Origin: Asparagopsis taxiformis
Lineage: Eukaryota > Rhodophyta > Florideophyceae > Bonnemaisoniales > Bonnemaisoniaceae
Reading direction: 5' to 3'
Assembly: GCA_030407315.1 (NCBI GenBank)
Contig: JALQPE010001775.1
Span: forward strand, 1 to 51,979
DNA length: 51,979 bases
Shown: piece after piece, positions 1 through 9,051 of the stretch
How positions within the stretch are numbered: the first letter of the stretch is position 1
Layout: each line of letters opens with the position of its first letter
Notes under the pieces: generated by a model
Databases searched by the model: none
The model's input: only the letters and a program-made list of their open reading frames with translations
Told to the model about the DNA's origin: nothing
Translations under genes and position numbers: made by a program

Positions 1-1
1 A

Positions 2-236
2 CAAATTCGGGTGAAAGACGTCCAGCTCATAGGAGCTCCAGACAAGAGGTCTATGATGGCACCCGGCTCTAAACGTATGGATGCCTGTCAGTGAGGGGAA
101 TCTTTCAGATGGCAGGCTCAAATATCGTATACCGATTTCTGCTATATGGTGATGACTTCCAGCCGTTACAAGCCGGAAAGGAAGGTTTGGTGGCGGCTAT
201 ATGTTCCATTAGGCATGTCTGTGTTTTCGGAAGTGT
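2..236 (+). pseudogene. 5' remnant of transposase B, interrupted by element A
   Basis: This is a decayed coding fragment on the plus strand. Frame 1 after position 91 reads a stretch containing YRFLLYGDDFQP followed by a Lys/Gly-rich segment. A second frame gives GGGYM and a third gives VPLGMSVFSEV. Together these resemble the N-terminal part of transposases whose later part contains VRVLGFVPPGVS and FLDPVGFIGDYPA, which is exactly what starts just after 21655 on the same strand. At least two frame changes and a stop codon (92-94) break the fragment. I read it as the missing front half of the truncated transposase at 21655-23768, separated from it by the 21.4 kb element A. The similarity is recognised from memory of family motifs, so the assignment is moderate. 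Confidence 0.5.
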
Positions 237-690
237 GACGCGGACGTCCAGGCTCTCTAGTACGGGTCCTAGTCGGCCCCGAGATTTACTAGACGCATGA
301 ACGTGCTCCAAAAAAAAAGTTTTTTTGGATGCGGACGTCCAGTCTCTCTAGTACGGGTTGGCGGAGATTTACTAGAACAAATGAACGTCCGCGTCCTCTA
401 GTACATATGGCGGAATACTGGACGCGGACGTCCACTTTCTCTAGTACATTGGCGGAATACTAGGACCCGACATCCACTTTCTCTAGTACATATGGCGGAA
501 TACTAGGACCCGACATCCACTTTCTCTAGTACATATGGCGGAATACTAGGACCCGACATCCACTTTCTCTAGTACATATGGCGGAATACTAGGACCCGAC
601 ATCCACTTTCTCTAGTACATATGGCGGAATACTAGGACCCGACATCCACTTTCTCTAGTACATATGGCGGAATACTAGGACCCGACATCC
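237..690. repeat. Left subterminal repeat array of element A, including a 43 bp tandem repeat
   Basis: Degenerate units containing GCGGACGTCC and CTCTAGTAC (237-462) pass into a near-perfect 43 bp tandem array. The units start at 463, 506, 549, 592, 635 and 678, each with GGACCCGACATCC, then TTTCTCTAGTACATATGGCG. The unit spacing is exactly 43 in every case, which indicates recent expansion. Related motifs occur in inverted orientation at 21371-21654. Subterminal repeats of this kind are where DNA transposases commonly bind. Confidence 0.8.
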
Positions 691-815
691 AGTATACAAT
701 ATATCAGCGAAAACCGGGAGGGAAGAAATTACAGCGGATGGTAAATTCAGGGCCCATATCGGACCGTATTTTATTCTCTCATTTAGGAAACTGCTCGTAT
801 ACAATACGTCTCTCT

Positions 816-959
816 AGAATAGGGAATACATATCTGGTCAGAATAGGAAATAAATACCCGGTTAGAATAGGAAATACGTATCCAGCCAGAATACGGAATA
901 TGTATCCAGCCAGAATACGAAATACGTATCCAGCCAGAATACAAAATACCTGTCAGCAT
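816..959. repeat. 24 bp tandem repeat, six diverged copies
   Basis: Six head-to-tail units begin at 816, 840, 864, 888, 912 and 936, each starting AGAATA and mostly ending in a variant of TATCCAGCC. The phase is constant although the bases drift. The 24 bp period keeps reading frames open across the array, which explains a spurious ORF over it. Confidence 0.8.
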
Positions 960-1299
960 ATCGTCGATCACCCATCTCCCTCACTATCGCGTTCTCCCTA
1001 CCATCCGAACGCCATGCACCACCATCCGCACATACTTCAAGAACCCTCACGACCTAGATTACAAAAATCCGCTCCTTCCCAATTCCATCCCGCTTTCCTC
1101 GACACCACCCCAGCCCATTAAATCATCAAGACATCAAACACGAACATGGTCAGCAAAATCTTACACCACTTGAAACCACTCTCACTTCTATCGTATGCCC
1201 GAAAATATACACATACCAGAAACACCTCACAGCTTCATTCCCCATCTTCCTACATCCCTTCTTCACTCTCCTTCAGTCCTGCCGTTCCTGCTTCACCAC

Positions 1300-2335
1300 T
1301 CCTGCATCACATACAAAACATCAACCCCAACAGTCAGATTCAAAAGCAACGCTTACCACGACAGATATCCTAGAAACTCCCTTACTTACCTCTCCGAGAG
1401 GATGAGTGAATCATCCATCCTACACAATACAAACCATGATCCAAAACCTTGCAATGAATAATCAAAGTCAGCAGTCCATATCTTCGCAAAACAAGTCTTG
1501 GTGCTCAGTGAAACTTACCTTCTGTCATCAACATTCCTGCATCATCTACACAACATCGGAATCAACCACAACAGTCAGACCCAAAACCAACCTTCCCTCG
1601 CTGCTTACTTTCAAAACTCGCACACTTACCTTCGCTCCACACAATACACACCATGACTCAATAGGCTTCCAATGAAAAATATCGCATCAACGGAAATAGT
1701 CAGACTCAAAACCAACCTTCCCTCGCTGCTTACTTTCAAAACTCGCACACTTACCTTACCTGTTCCATCCTGCACACAATAAAAACCATAAATCACGTAA
1801 TCGTGTAGCCAAGAAAAGTAGTCAGCATTCCGCATCTTCGCACAACCGGTCTGGGCGCCCAATGTGACTTACCTTCCGTCATCACTATTCCTCCATCACC
1901 TACGCAACATCGGAATCAATCGCAACAGTCAGATTGAAAACCAACGTTTCCCTCGCTACATACCCTGAGAACTCGCAAATGTACCTCTCATCCATCCTAC
2001 ACACAATACAAACCATGATCCAAAAACCTTGCAATGAATAATAATCATAGTCAGCAGTCCATATCTTCGCAAAGCACATCTTGGCACTCAATGAAACTTA
2101 CCTTCCGTCATCAACATTCCTGCATCATCTACACAACATCGGAATCAACCACAACAGTCAGACTCAAAACCAACCTTCCCTCGCAGCATACTTTCAAAAC
2201 TTCACGTACCTCTCTTCCATCCTCCGCTCAATACACACCATGAGTCAACAGGCTTCCAATGAAAAATATCGCATCAACGGAAATAGTCAGACTCAAAACC
2301 CACGCTTCCCTCAATGCATACCCTCGAGGGTAGAG
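1300..2335. repeat. Diverged repeat block, C/A-rich, no gene
   Basis: A phrase with AACAGTCAGACTCAAAACCA, usually followed by CCTTCCCTCG, recurs at about 1327, 1575, 1697, 1925, 2153 and 2285. Blocks near 1430-1680 and 2028-2240 are close copies of each other, both starting around AAAACCTTGCAATGAATA. I see no convincing coding capacity here. It reads as old internal duplications. Confidence 0.65.
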
Positions 2336-2347
2336 GATGGAACGAAG

Positions 2348-2385
2348 GTACGTGCGCGAATCTTGATCAAGATTCGCGCACGTAC
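2348..2385. repeat. 38 bp perfect palindrome
   Basis: The left arm, GTACGTGCGCGAATCTTGA (2348-2366), is followed immediately by its exact reverse complement (2367-2385), with no spacer. It sits about 600 bp upstream of the transposase A start, in otherwise repetitive noncoding sequence. It could be a protein-binding site or the scar of an inverted duplication. Confidence 0.9.
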
Positions 2386-2986
2386 AAAGCAAAGGCGGTC
2401 AAAGAATCTCAGTCGGTGATGAGGGCGGAGTGGAGCCTGCGGCGTCGACCGGACAGCTTTCAGCGTCCGCTTAAGTCTTGCTGTGCATACTCGAAATCAT
2501 CGCCGGCAGTGAGATTGAGTATGGCCCAAGCCATGGTCTCTGATTCCCCGAACAATGAGATCCGGATCGAGAACAACGAATATAAACATATAATCATATA
2601 TATGAGAATCCATTTGCTTTCCTTACATGATCCGTGGCATATCCGCTGTAAAGCACATTCAGATTCCACGAAGTTCGGAAATAAAAAAGTTTATTATTAC
2701 AAATGAATTAATTGAAAATTCATCTCCCAGGGCAGTCGTTCGTCCTTCCATGCACACGTTGCCAGCACGCAATGTGATGTAACAGTTGGAAATGATTGAA
2801 CTCTCGGTTAAATTCCACCGTTGGGATGTCAGCTGGAGTGAGCACAAAACTACTACCCACAAAACTACGAACGAACACGTTACATTCCAAGTCTCGAAAG
2901 CACCACAAAAATAAAATTGGTCGCATCTGGACGGCACAGTCTCCCCTGTTCAGCTCGCAATCCTCCCTTTTGCGTCAAAACTCGAC
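2386..2986. other. Noncoding 5' region of transposase A
   Basis: There is no ORF I can support. The only structure is A/T-rich sequence around 2575-2720. The promoter and 5' UTR of the transposase at 2987 probably lie here. No clear TATA box can be singled out. Confidence 0.4.
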
Positions 2987-5900
2987 ATGGAATGCAAGTA
3001 TGAAGGGTGCTTCTACTACTGCGTAGATGCTTATGCGCTCGCGCTGCATGAGCGAACGTGTCGCTACCGTTTCAACCCCTCTCCCCAACATTTCAACAAC
3101 GCTCGTGTCCCTGCCGTCACCCATGAGCCTGCTCGAAACGGCGACCATGATTCCCCGCAACCCAGCTCCCCAGACCCAGAATCTGGTCGTGCTTCCTCCA
3201 GCGACTCACCCTGTGACGCTCCACTGCCACCAACCTCAACCCCCTCCCGCGCAGACCTCCTCGTGCAATCCCTCGCCGCCAGTCTCACAACCCTCGAGTA
3301 CAAGGCCGGCGCTGGCCGCGTGAGCGAAGTCATCACCATCCTACAAGACCCCGCATTCTCCCTAGAAAAGTTCAACAGCGCCGTTCGCACCGTAGAAGAA
3401 TGTCGCCACGTTACCGCTTCCATGGTCGAAACACATTTCCGCACCGAAGGTTACAAGAGCCACATCATTCCAGACAAAACTGGTAAGTACTCGGCACAGC
3501 TGTACCTCCGCGACCCAGTCGACATGCTCCGCAGGCAGTTAGCACTGGCTAACGACCAAAATACTCTCTTCCACCCCTCCCCACAGACCGCCCCAGACGG
3601 CACCGCAATATTTTCTCATCCCCTACACACAGAATTCGCGAAAACGCTGCACCAGGTTACTAGACAGCGCGTGCAGCTCTCGGAAGATCCACAGGTCGTA
3701 TGGGCAGAGGAAACTGATCCCACACCTTCCTCCTTTGCCGGCCTCCTCCAAGTGTACTCCGACAAGAGCAGCACAAGCCTCAAGAGCTCCGCAATCGTCG
3801 CATACCCCATACACGTCACACTGCTCAACTTCTCCGCCCCCCTCCGTCGCCACTGCATCCGTACCGGCCTCACCATCGTCGGGTATCTTCCGTACATTGT
3901 TAACCCTTCGTCCAACGCCTTGTTCGGTGATGAAATGCCGACAACCTCTAGTTCTGCTAGTCGCGCTCGCAAAATTGATATTCTTCATAAAGCACTCGAA
4001 AAAGTGTTTTCGTCCCTATCCACCGCGTTCTCTTCCGGGTTCCCCTGCACAGACTCCACTGCAACTGCCCGCCAATGCTTTCCCATCCTAGCCAATTATT
4101 GCTGCGACTTTCCAGAGGCCAAAGAGCTGTCATGCACTCGCAACAGCACTACCACCACACATCCCTGCCACCGCTGCTACATCCCCGCCACTCAACTTGA
4201 ATCCAGCGCGCCACACCAGCCCCGCTCCCTCGATGATACACGCTCTGCACGCCAAGAGAGCGCTCAGGAGCATACAACTGCTCCGCTCGAAGCTCTCTCC
4301 CTCCTCGAACAACACTCTGTCCTCGAATCGACCGCTCTTTTACCCACCAACAGTCCCCTAGACCCCTACAACATTTTCTCCTTCGAGCCTCTGCACAATC
4401 TCCACCTCGGCATCTCAAAGCTCATCAAACAGTGCATTGTCCACCGCCTCAGCTCCCCAGACCTCACCACCACCACTGCCTCCCATTCCGGGACACCTCG
4501 CACCTTCAAGAAGGTGAAAAAATCCATCCTCGCCGGCTCAAACAGCATTCTGTCCGCTATCGAACGCGACTACTACATCACCGGTCTTCATGTCGACTTC
4601 TCCAAGGGTGAGAAGGGCACCAATTTGAACGGCCTCTTCACGGAGGACGGCATACGCGGCATGCTCGCAGCCAAAGACTATCACCATGTCGACATGGTGT
4701 TCCCTTTCATCGCAGCATTCATTGACACATGCTGTGACGAAGTAGATACAGCCCCCCTCACTTCCATCTGCACGCAATACTCTGACCTCGTCGCATGGGT
4801 CATGAAACGCGGTCGCATCAAGCACTGGACTGCCGCCGAACTAGAAAGCCTCCAGAACTCCATTTCCTATTTCAAACAATCAATGCTCTCCACCCTCGGC
4901 CCATTCCACACCACAGGTCTCAAAACTTTCAAGTTCCATCTTCTAGACCATCTTCCCGGTGACTTGCAGAGATATGGCGCCCTGGAACACATTGATGCAG
5001 GCCCCTACGAACACTCGCATCTTCTGTTCAAACAGAGTTATAGGAAAACCTCTCGAAGGCGCTCCACAGCCATGGAAGAGACTATTCGCCACATGGAATT
5101 CTCCTTGGCCACTCCAACTGGTCATACCCCATCGAACACATTGGGAAACGCACGCATGATATCGCCCACAGACGGTGCAGTACTCGTTCGCGACGGATTC
5201 ACCGTTGCACTGCACGACTTTGCCTCCCTGCTGCCCGATGCAACCCTCCTCGTTGCAGATATCGACGGACAGCCCGATCCTGCCACTCTTTTGCCTCTGC
5301 ACAACTCCTCGTTCCCGTCTGGCACCATAACGCTATTCCAGCAACTCGGTGACACAGCTGCACAAGCGTTCCTCACCCTCGCTAGACTGCGCGCCACGGC
5401 AGAAGGCCCTCCAATACATGACATGGACATTTCCGTCACCGTGGTAAAGTCCGCCTACGTCATGGGAGGGTACGTCCCAGATGCCGACGACTTTGACCCG
5501 CACAGTGGCATGCTTCGCCCCACAAACGTGTCGAGGCACAAGCAGCAGCGCGTCTTTGCAACTTCATCATTCGGCCCCGCAAAGAGATCGCAGTACTCCT
5601 TTGTCGTCATCTCCGGAACTGCCGATGACTACAGAACCATATGGGTAGGGCGCGTCCTGGCACTGGTACGCCTGCAGTCTCCAAACCTGTTTCAACCTGT
5701 AGAACTCGCTTTCGTTCAGTATATGACCTGCTTTGCCCCAAAAACCGCTGTGGAAAAATCACTTGGGTGCATTTGTTTAAAGTGGTCCACATGGGACCCG
5801 GACAACGGATCCGTTGACAGCAATGACACTGCATCCCACAGTGCAGGTGGTCCTTGGTTTGACCTCATTCCTGCATCTACTATATCTGGCACCGTGCACA

Positions 5901-6028
5901 TCGTACGAAGTAACTTTCCAGTCAAGCCATTTACGAAACAAATGCACTGGTCGGACCACCGTTTCTATCTCAACCGCTTCTACACCAACACTGATTACCA
6001 GTTCACAGATGATAATGAAGAAGAATAA
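2987..6028 (+). CDS. Transposase A, Plavaka/KDZ-like, intact
   Basis: A single-exon 1013-residue protein. It starts with a Cys/His cluster (MECKYEGC, with H and C about 20 residues on) that looks like a degenerate C2HC finger, then a Ser/Pro-rich linker. The catalytic part shows a YSDKS motif (D259) followed by an AYPIHVTLLNF segment and GYLP, as in Plavaka/KDZ transposases. A second acidic block with CCDFPE (D374) precedes a CHRC pair, and a YEHSH motif (E675) follows YGALEHIDAG. These would be the D/D/E residues of an RNase H-fold transposase. The C-terminus (about 870-1005) has a beta-rich region ending in HRFYLNRFYT, typical of the tail of these proteins. It is convergent with the coiled-coil gene at 6106, 77 bp apart. 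AATAAA overlaps the stop codon. The family call rests on motif memory, not a search. Confidence 0.75.
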   Translation: MECKYEGCFYYCVDAYALALHERTCRYRFNPSPQHFNNARVPAVTHEPARNGDHDSPQPSSPDPESGRASSSDSPCDAPLPPTSTPSRADLLVQSLAASLTTLEYKAGAGRVSEVITILQDPAFSLEKFNSAVRTVEECRHVTASMVETHFRTEGYKSHIIPDKTGKYSAQLYLRDPVDMLRRQLALANDQNTLFHPSPQTAPDGTAIFSHPLHTEFAKTLHQVTRQRVQLSEDPQVVWAEETDPTPSSFAGLLQVYSDKSSTSLKSSAIVAYPIHVTLLNFSAPLRRHCIRTGLTIVGYLPYIVNPSSNALFGDEMPTTSSSASRARKIDILHKALEKVFSSLSTAFSSGFPCTDSTATARQCFPILANYCCDFPEAKELSCTRNSTTTTHPCHRCYIPATQLESSAPHQPRSLDDTRSARQESAQEHTTAPLEALSLLEQHSVLESTALLPTNSPLDPYNIFSFEPLHNLHLGISKLIKQCIVHRLSSPDLTTTTASHSGTPRTFKKVKKSILAGSNSILSAIERDYYITGLHVDFSKGEKGTNLNGLFTEDGIRGMLAAKDYHHVDMVFPFIAAFIDTCCDEVDTAPLTSICTQYSDLVAWVMKRGRIKHWTAAELESLQNSISYFKQSMLSTLGPFHTTGLKTFKFHLLDHLPGDLQRYGALEHIDAGPYEHSHLLFKQSYRKTSRRRSTAMEETIRHMEFSLATPTGHTPSNTLGNARMISPTDGAVLVRDGFTVALHDFASLLPDATLLVADIDGQPDPATLLPLHNSSFPSGTITLFQQLGDTAAQAFLTLARLRATAEGPPIHDMDISVTVVKSAYVMGGYVPDADDFDPHSGMLRPTNVSRHKQQRVFATSSFGPAKRSQYSFVVISGTADDYRTIWVGRVLALVRLQSPNLFQPVELAFVQYMTCFAPKTAVEKSLGCICLKWSTWDPDNGSVDSNDTASHSAGGPWFDLIPASTISGTVHIVRSNFPVKPFTKQMHWSDHRFYLNRFYTNTDYQFTDDNEEE

Positions 6029-6105
6029 ATCTAAATCGCAGCACTCTATTGATAATGTACTACATGATAAGCCTTCTAGTCAACGTCACATTTACTGCAC
6101 TAATT

Positions 6106-8391
6106 TCAACCATCCTCCATTACGCCAAAACCGTTATCAGCAGTGGCTGCATGGCGCCGCTCCATGCCCCCATACTGTGGGGCATTGATTTCGACATTCA
6201 GGTTTGCACTCAGGTGTCCAGCATATGGGTCAACGACGAAAAGTTCTGCGCCAATTAGTCCTTGCGCAATCACACAATCCATTACAGCACCGAGGTTTGA
6301 CGTAATATGCGATTGAATCCAATCCTCGGACACTAGAACAAGTGATGAGCAGCGGTTTACATCATCAACGACATGAACAATTCCAGACCCCTCTCCGCTT
6401 TGCCACACTTCAACAGCCTCTCTCGTCACAGTACGGCTTGCAAACACATGCCGTGACTGTGCACTAGTCCGCTGTTCGCTCTCGACAACGTCCGTTTCTT
6501 CCCTTGCTTGCGAGCCTTGGAGACAAGACATGCAGTACACCACCATACCAACTAATTGCTGAAAAGCTACCCCCACATATTGACTGTACCGCCTTGTAAA
6601 CTCCTTCTGCCGTGCACCTCCTTTCCCCTTCGGTTCATCCAAACACTCCACAGTAGTCACTAGCCAAGCATCCAGGCGCGCCAGCGTTAGTATGCTCGTC
6701 TCTATGTCCATTACTTGTTCTGGTCGTATCGAATAACCCCTGAAGATGTCCAGCACATTCACAGCTACTCGGTTGTTAAACCATGCATCACCATTCACTT
6801 CCATTTCGAAGCTGTCAGGAACCATGCCTTTGCTGTATCGCAGCTCTGAGAACGGTGCCGTTCGCCACCTCCCCATATCCAAATCACCGTTGCTTTCCCG
6901 TTTCAAAAGCTTCTCAGACGCTTCGCGCTTTTGATCCTCTCGCTCGTCCATCTCAGCTCGCGTCGTCAGCATCGTGCATCTAGACATTAATTTCGTGTAC
7001 CCCAGCGAACCGAACAATCTGTCCCTCGCATTACGCTTCCGTGCACTCATCACGTCGGACAGTTTCTGCGTCACCTTCACTTTCAATTCCTTGCTCCCCG
7101 CCACAGCCTCTTGACAGCACACACGCTGCTCCTCATCGGAAAACACATCACACCACGGACTTTGACGCAGTACGTGTCGCACCAAGTCATTCAGCAGATC
7201 ACTCTCGTCTCTGTACGAAGGTGTATACCACTGCAGATTCTTGATGATATAGCCCGGAGGGGTAGCAATATATCCTACACCGTTTTCGCTCCAAAGTGTC
7301 CCTTCTACCGGCTCTACCTCGATGGTACGTCCAGTCCAACGTCTCTGCGTTTGTTCCGCTATAGGGTCCAGCTCCATAGTCTCGTTCTTGCACCACTTTG
7401 TCAGGTTTTCCTCAACCGCCCTAAGAACTCCAAGGTATTTCACAGGAATGGCTTTCTGTATTTTCGACTTACCGCCACCGTGATCACTGATTCTACCTGT
7501 TCTCGCAATTGCAGTAAGGCTGGCATTTTCCGCCTGCAGAGTCTTCACCTTAGCCTCCAACGCAACTATCTCCGTGGTGAGCGCCTTGTTTGCTATGTCC
7601 TGGCTAAACACTTTTTTTTCCAGCTCCGCGATCTTCTTCTTCTGCGCATTGATGCGACTCGCCATTAAATCGATGGATTCCGGCGGATGCAACCTCTCTG
7701 CCCTCACCGTCCCCCCATCTCCCACGCTATCGGGATTATGATGTCCTCCATCGGCAATAGCCTGACGTCGCGGGGGCGTTACGCGCATATTTGGCACCAA
7801 TGACAGTCTGTTGTGACGAGGCCCGCACTCCGGCTGCTCTCTCCCCTCAGTACCACCTGACCGCCGATGATAGTTGGCATCCTGTGAACGTTGCTCAGAA
7901 ACAACATCCCTTGCCGCTATCCTCGGGTCCCTGACTGCATTACCTGCTGGGGCTGATGTACTCGGCATAGTTGGCGCAGTGGGGGTCACAGCCTCCAGTG
8001 TCTCGCGAACCCCCGGCTGGGACTCCGTCTGCAGCACCTCCGCATCTGCCAACCCGGGAGGAACTACCTTTGCCATAGCACTCTGCCGCAATTCCAACAT
8101 GTTTTGAGCCACTATCATGTCATCATCATGATGTTCACTGTCCCTGCGAGCACGCTTGCCTCGGTCAAGCCCCATCTCTCTCCGCGCCGTTCCTCCTTCC
8201 TCACTTTCTCGCTGCGGATCCCCAGTTCTGCGCCGGTCCGTCTTGCGACTACCGGACCGCGGTTCAATGCTGCCGGTAGGCCCAGACCGCTTCTTCGCAC
8301 GGGATTGTCGGGCACTCGATACAGCAGCTGCTGACCGGTTTTTCTGGAGGCCCGGAGGCTTTGGAGCTTTCTTCGCAATACGCGGCGGCAT
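6106..8391 (-). CDS. Coiled-coil protein, likely accessory protein of element A
   Basis: A 761-residue protein of unrecognised family. Residues 1-90 are very basic with several short Lys/Arg clusters (for example RAKKR and GKRARR) that could be nuclear signals. Residues 100-240 are disordered and Pro/Gly-rich. Residues about 243-296 form a clear heptad coiled coil (KKKIAELEKKVF, later LEAKVKTLQAENASL). The rest (300-761) looks helical, with no catalytic motif that I can see. It is tail-to-tail with the transposase and lies next to the methyltransferase-SET gene. Element B carries a coiled-coil gene in a comparable role (38878-40314). The two may be distant homologues, as both have a short PD motif after the coil and a helical C-terminus, but sequence identity is not obvious. 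A self-assembling partner of the transposase or modification enzymes is a guess. Confidence 0.7.
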   Translation of the reverse strand: MPPRIAKKAPKPPGLQKNRSAAAVSSARQSRAKKRSGPTGSIEPRSGSRKTDRRRTGDPQRESEEGGTARREMGLDRGKRARRDSEHHDDDMIVAQNMLELRQSAMAKVVPPGLADAEVLQTESQPGVRETLEAVTPTAPTMPSTSAPAGNAVRDPRIAARDVVSEQRSQDANYHRRSGGTEGREQPECGPRHNRLSLVPNMRVTPPRRQAIADGGHHNPDSVGDGGTVRAERLHPPESIDLMASRINAQKKKIAELEKKVFSQDIANKALTTEIVALEAKVKTLQAENASLTAIARTGRISDHGGGKSKIQKAIPVKYLGVLRAVEENLTKWCKNETMELDPIAEQTQRRWTGRTIEVEPVEGTLWSENGVGYIATPPGYIIKNLQWYTPSYRDESDLLNDLVRHVLRQSPWCDVFSDEEQRVCCQEAVAGSKELKVKVTQKLSDVMSARKRNARDRLFGSLGYTKLMSRCTMLTTRAEMDEREDQKREASEKLLKRESNGDLDMGRWRTAPFSELRYSKGMVPDSFEMEVNGDAWFNNRVAVNVLDIFRGYSIRPEQVMDIETSILTLARLDAWLVTTVECLDEPKGKGGARQKEFTRRYSQYVGVAFQQLVGMVVYCMSCLQGSQAREETDVVESEQRTSAQSRHVFASRTVTREAVEVWQSGEGSGIVHVVDDVNRCSSLVLVSEDWIQSHITSNLGAVMDCVIAQGLIGAELFVVDPYAGHLSANLNVEINAPQYGGMERRHAATADNGFGVMEDG

Positions 8392-8624
8392 AATGAAGCC
8401 TTCCCGGAAGCGATGGAACGATTGAGTTGCACGAGATACAAAAAAGATTGCTGTATAGTGTCGGTAACCACAACGGTCTGCGATGAACGTTCAGGTCAGG
8501 TCAAGTACCGGAGAATACGCCAACAGCCCAGATTGTATACGGTAGGCAGTCATCAACAGTATTTAATGAGGTACAATTACAGCTGTCGAGCTAGGCCGCG
8601 AGCACCCCTATGTCCGGAAGACGT

Positions 8625-8834
8625 CCTGATTTGAATTAAAATTTGGGCTATTCTCAAAAACATGCACATGTGAACATGTTTTTGAGATGGGGGTGTGCCG
8701 TACGGCACAATCGACCCGCTGAAATCGATGTTTTTTGCAATATTTTTTTCTGCCCTGAATTGTAGAATTTCTGGGCTGGACAGCAATGCAACTGAGCTGG
8801 ACATCCACCGGGCGTCCATTTCAACTTGGTCGTG
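8625..8834 (-). repeat. R1 palindromic repeat, inverted copy
   Basis: The reverse complement of the ~200 bp repeat family R1. Read outward it ends CCTGATTTGAATTAAAATTT. It contains the perfect 14 bp palindrome GTGCCGTACGGCAC and a stem-loop with arms CTCAAAAACATG/CATGTTTTTGAG. With the direct copy at 12590-12779 it brackets the methyltransferase-SET gene as a ~200 bp inverted repeat, so 8625-12779 could also be a movable sub-unit. The 233 bp between this copy and the gene at 8391, and the 217 bp to 9052, hold nothing else I recognise. Confidence 0.85.
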
Positions 8835-9051
8835 TATTTTGCATCTGCACGCATAACAGCATCCAAGCAGTCAGGTTCACTGCTCGGACGAAGTGCACCT
8901 AGAGTGTGAACGATTGGTTTTTGACAGGCGAGTACTGCTCAATAGGTTTCACCCTGGACTAATGGTGGCTGGACATGCTGCATTATATGATATACTTCAA
9001 CTCTGGAACGTAGCTTTATTTGTAGTCGAAATGAAAACATCTTTCGTGACC

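Noticed and set aside
738..1121. 127-residue ORF with repeated residues
   Set aside because: Produced by the 24 bp tandem array, whose length is a multiple of three.
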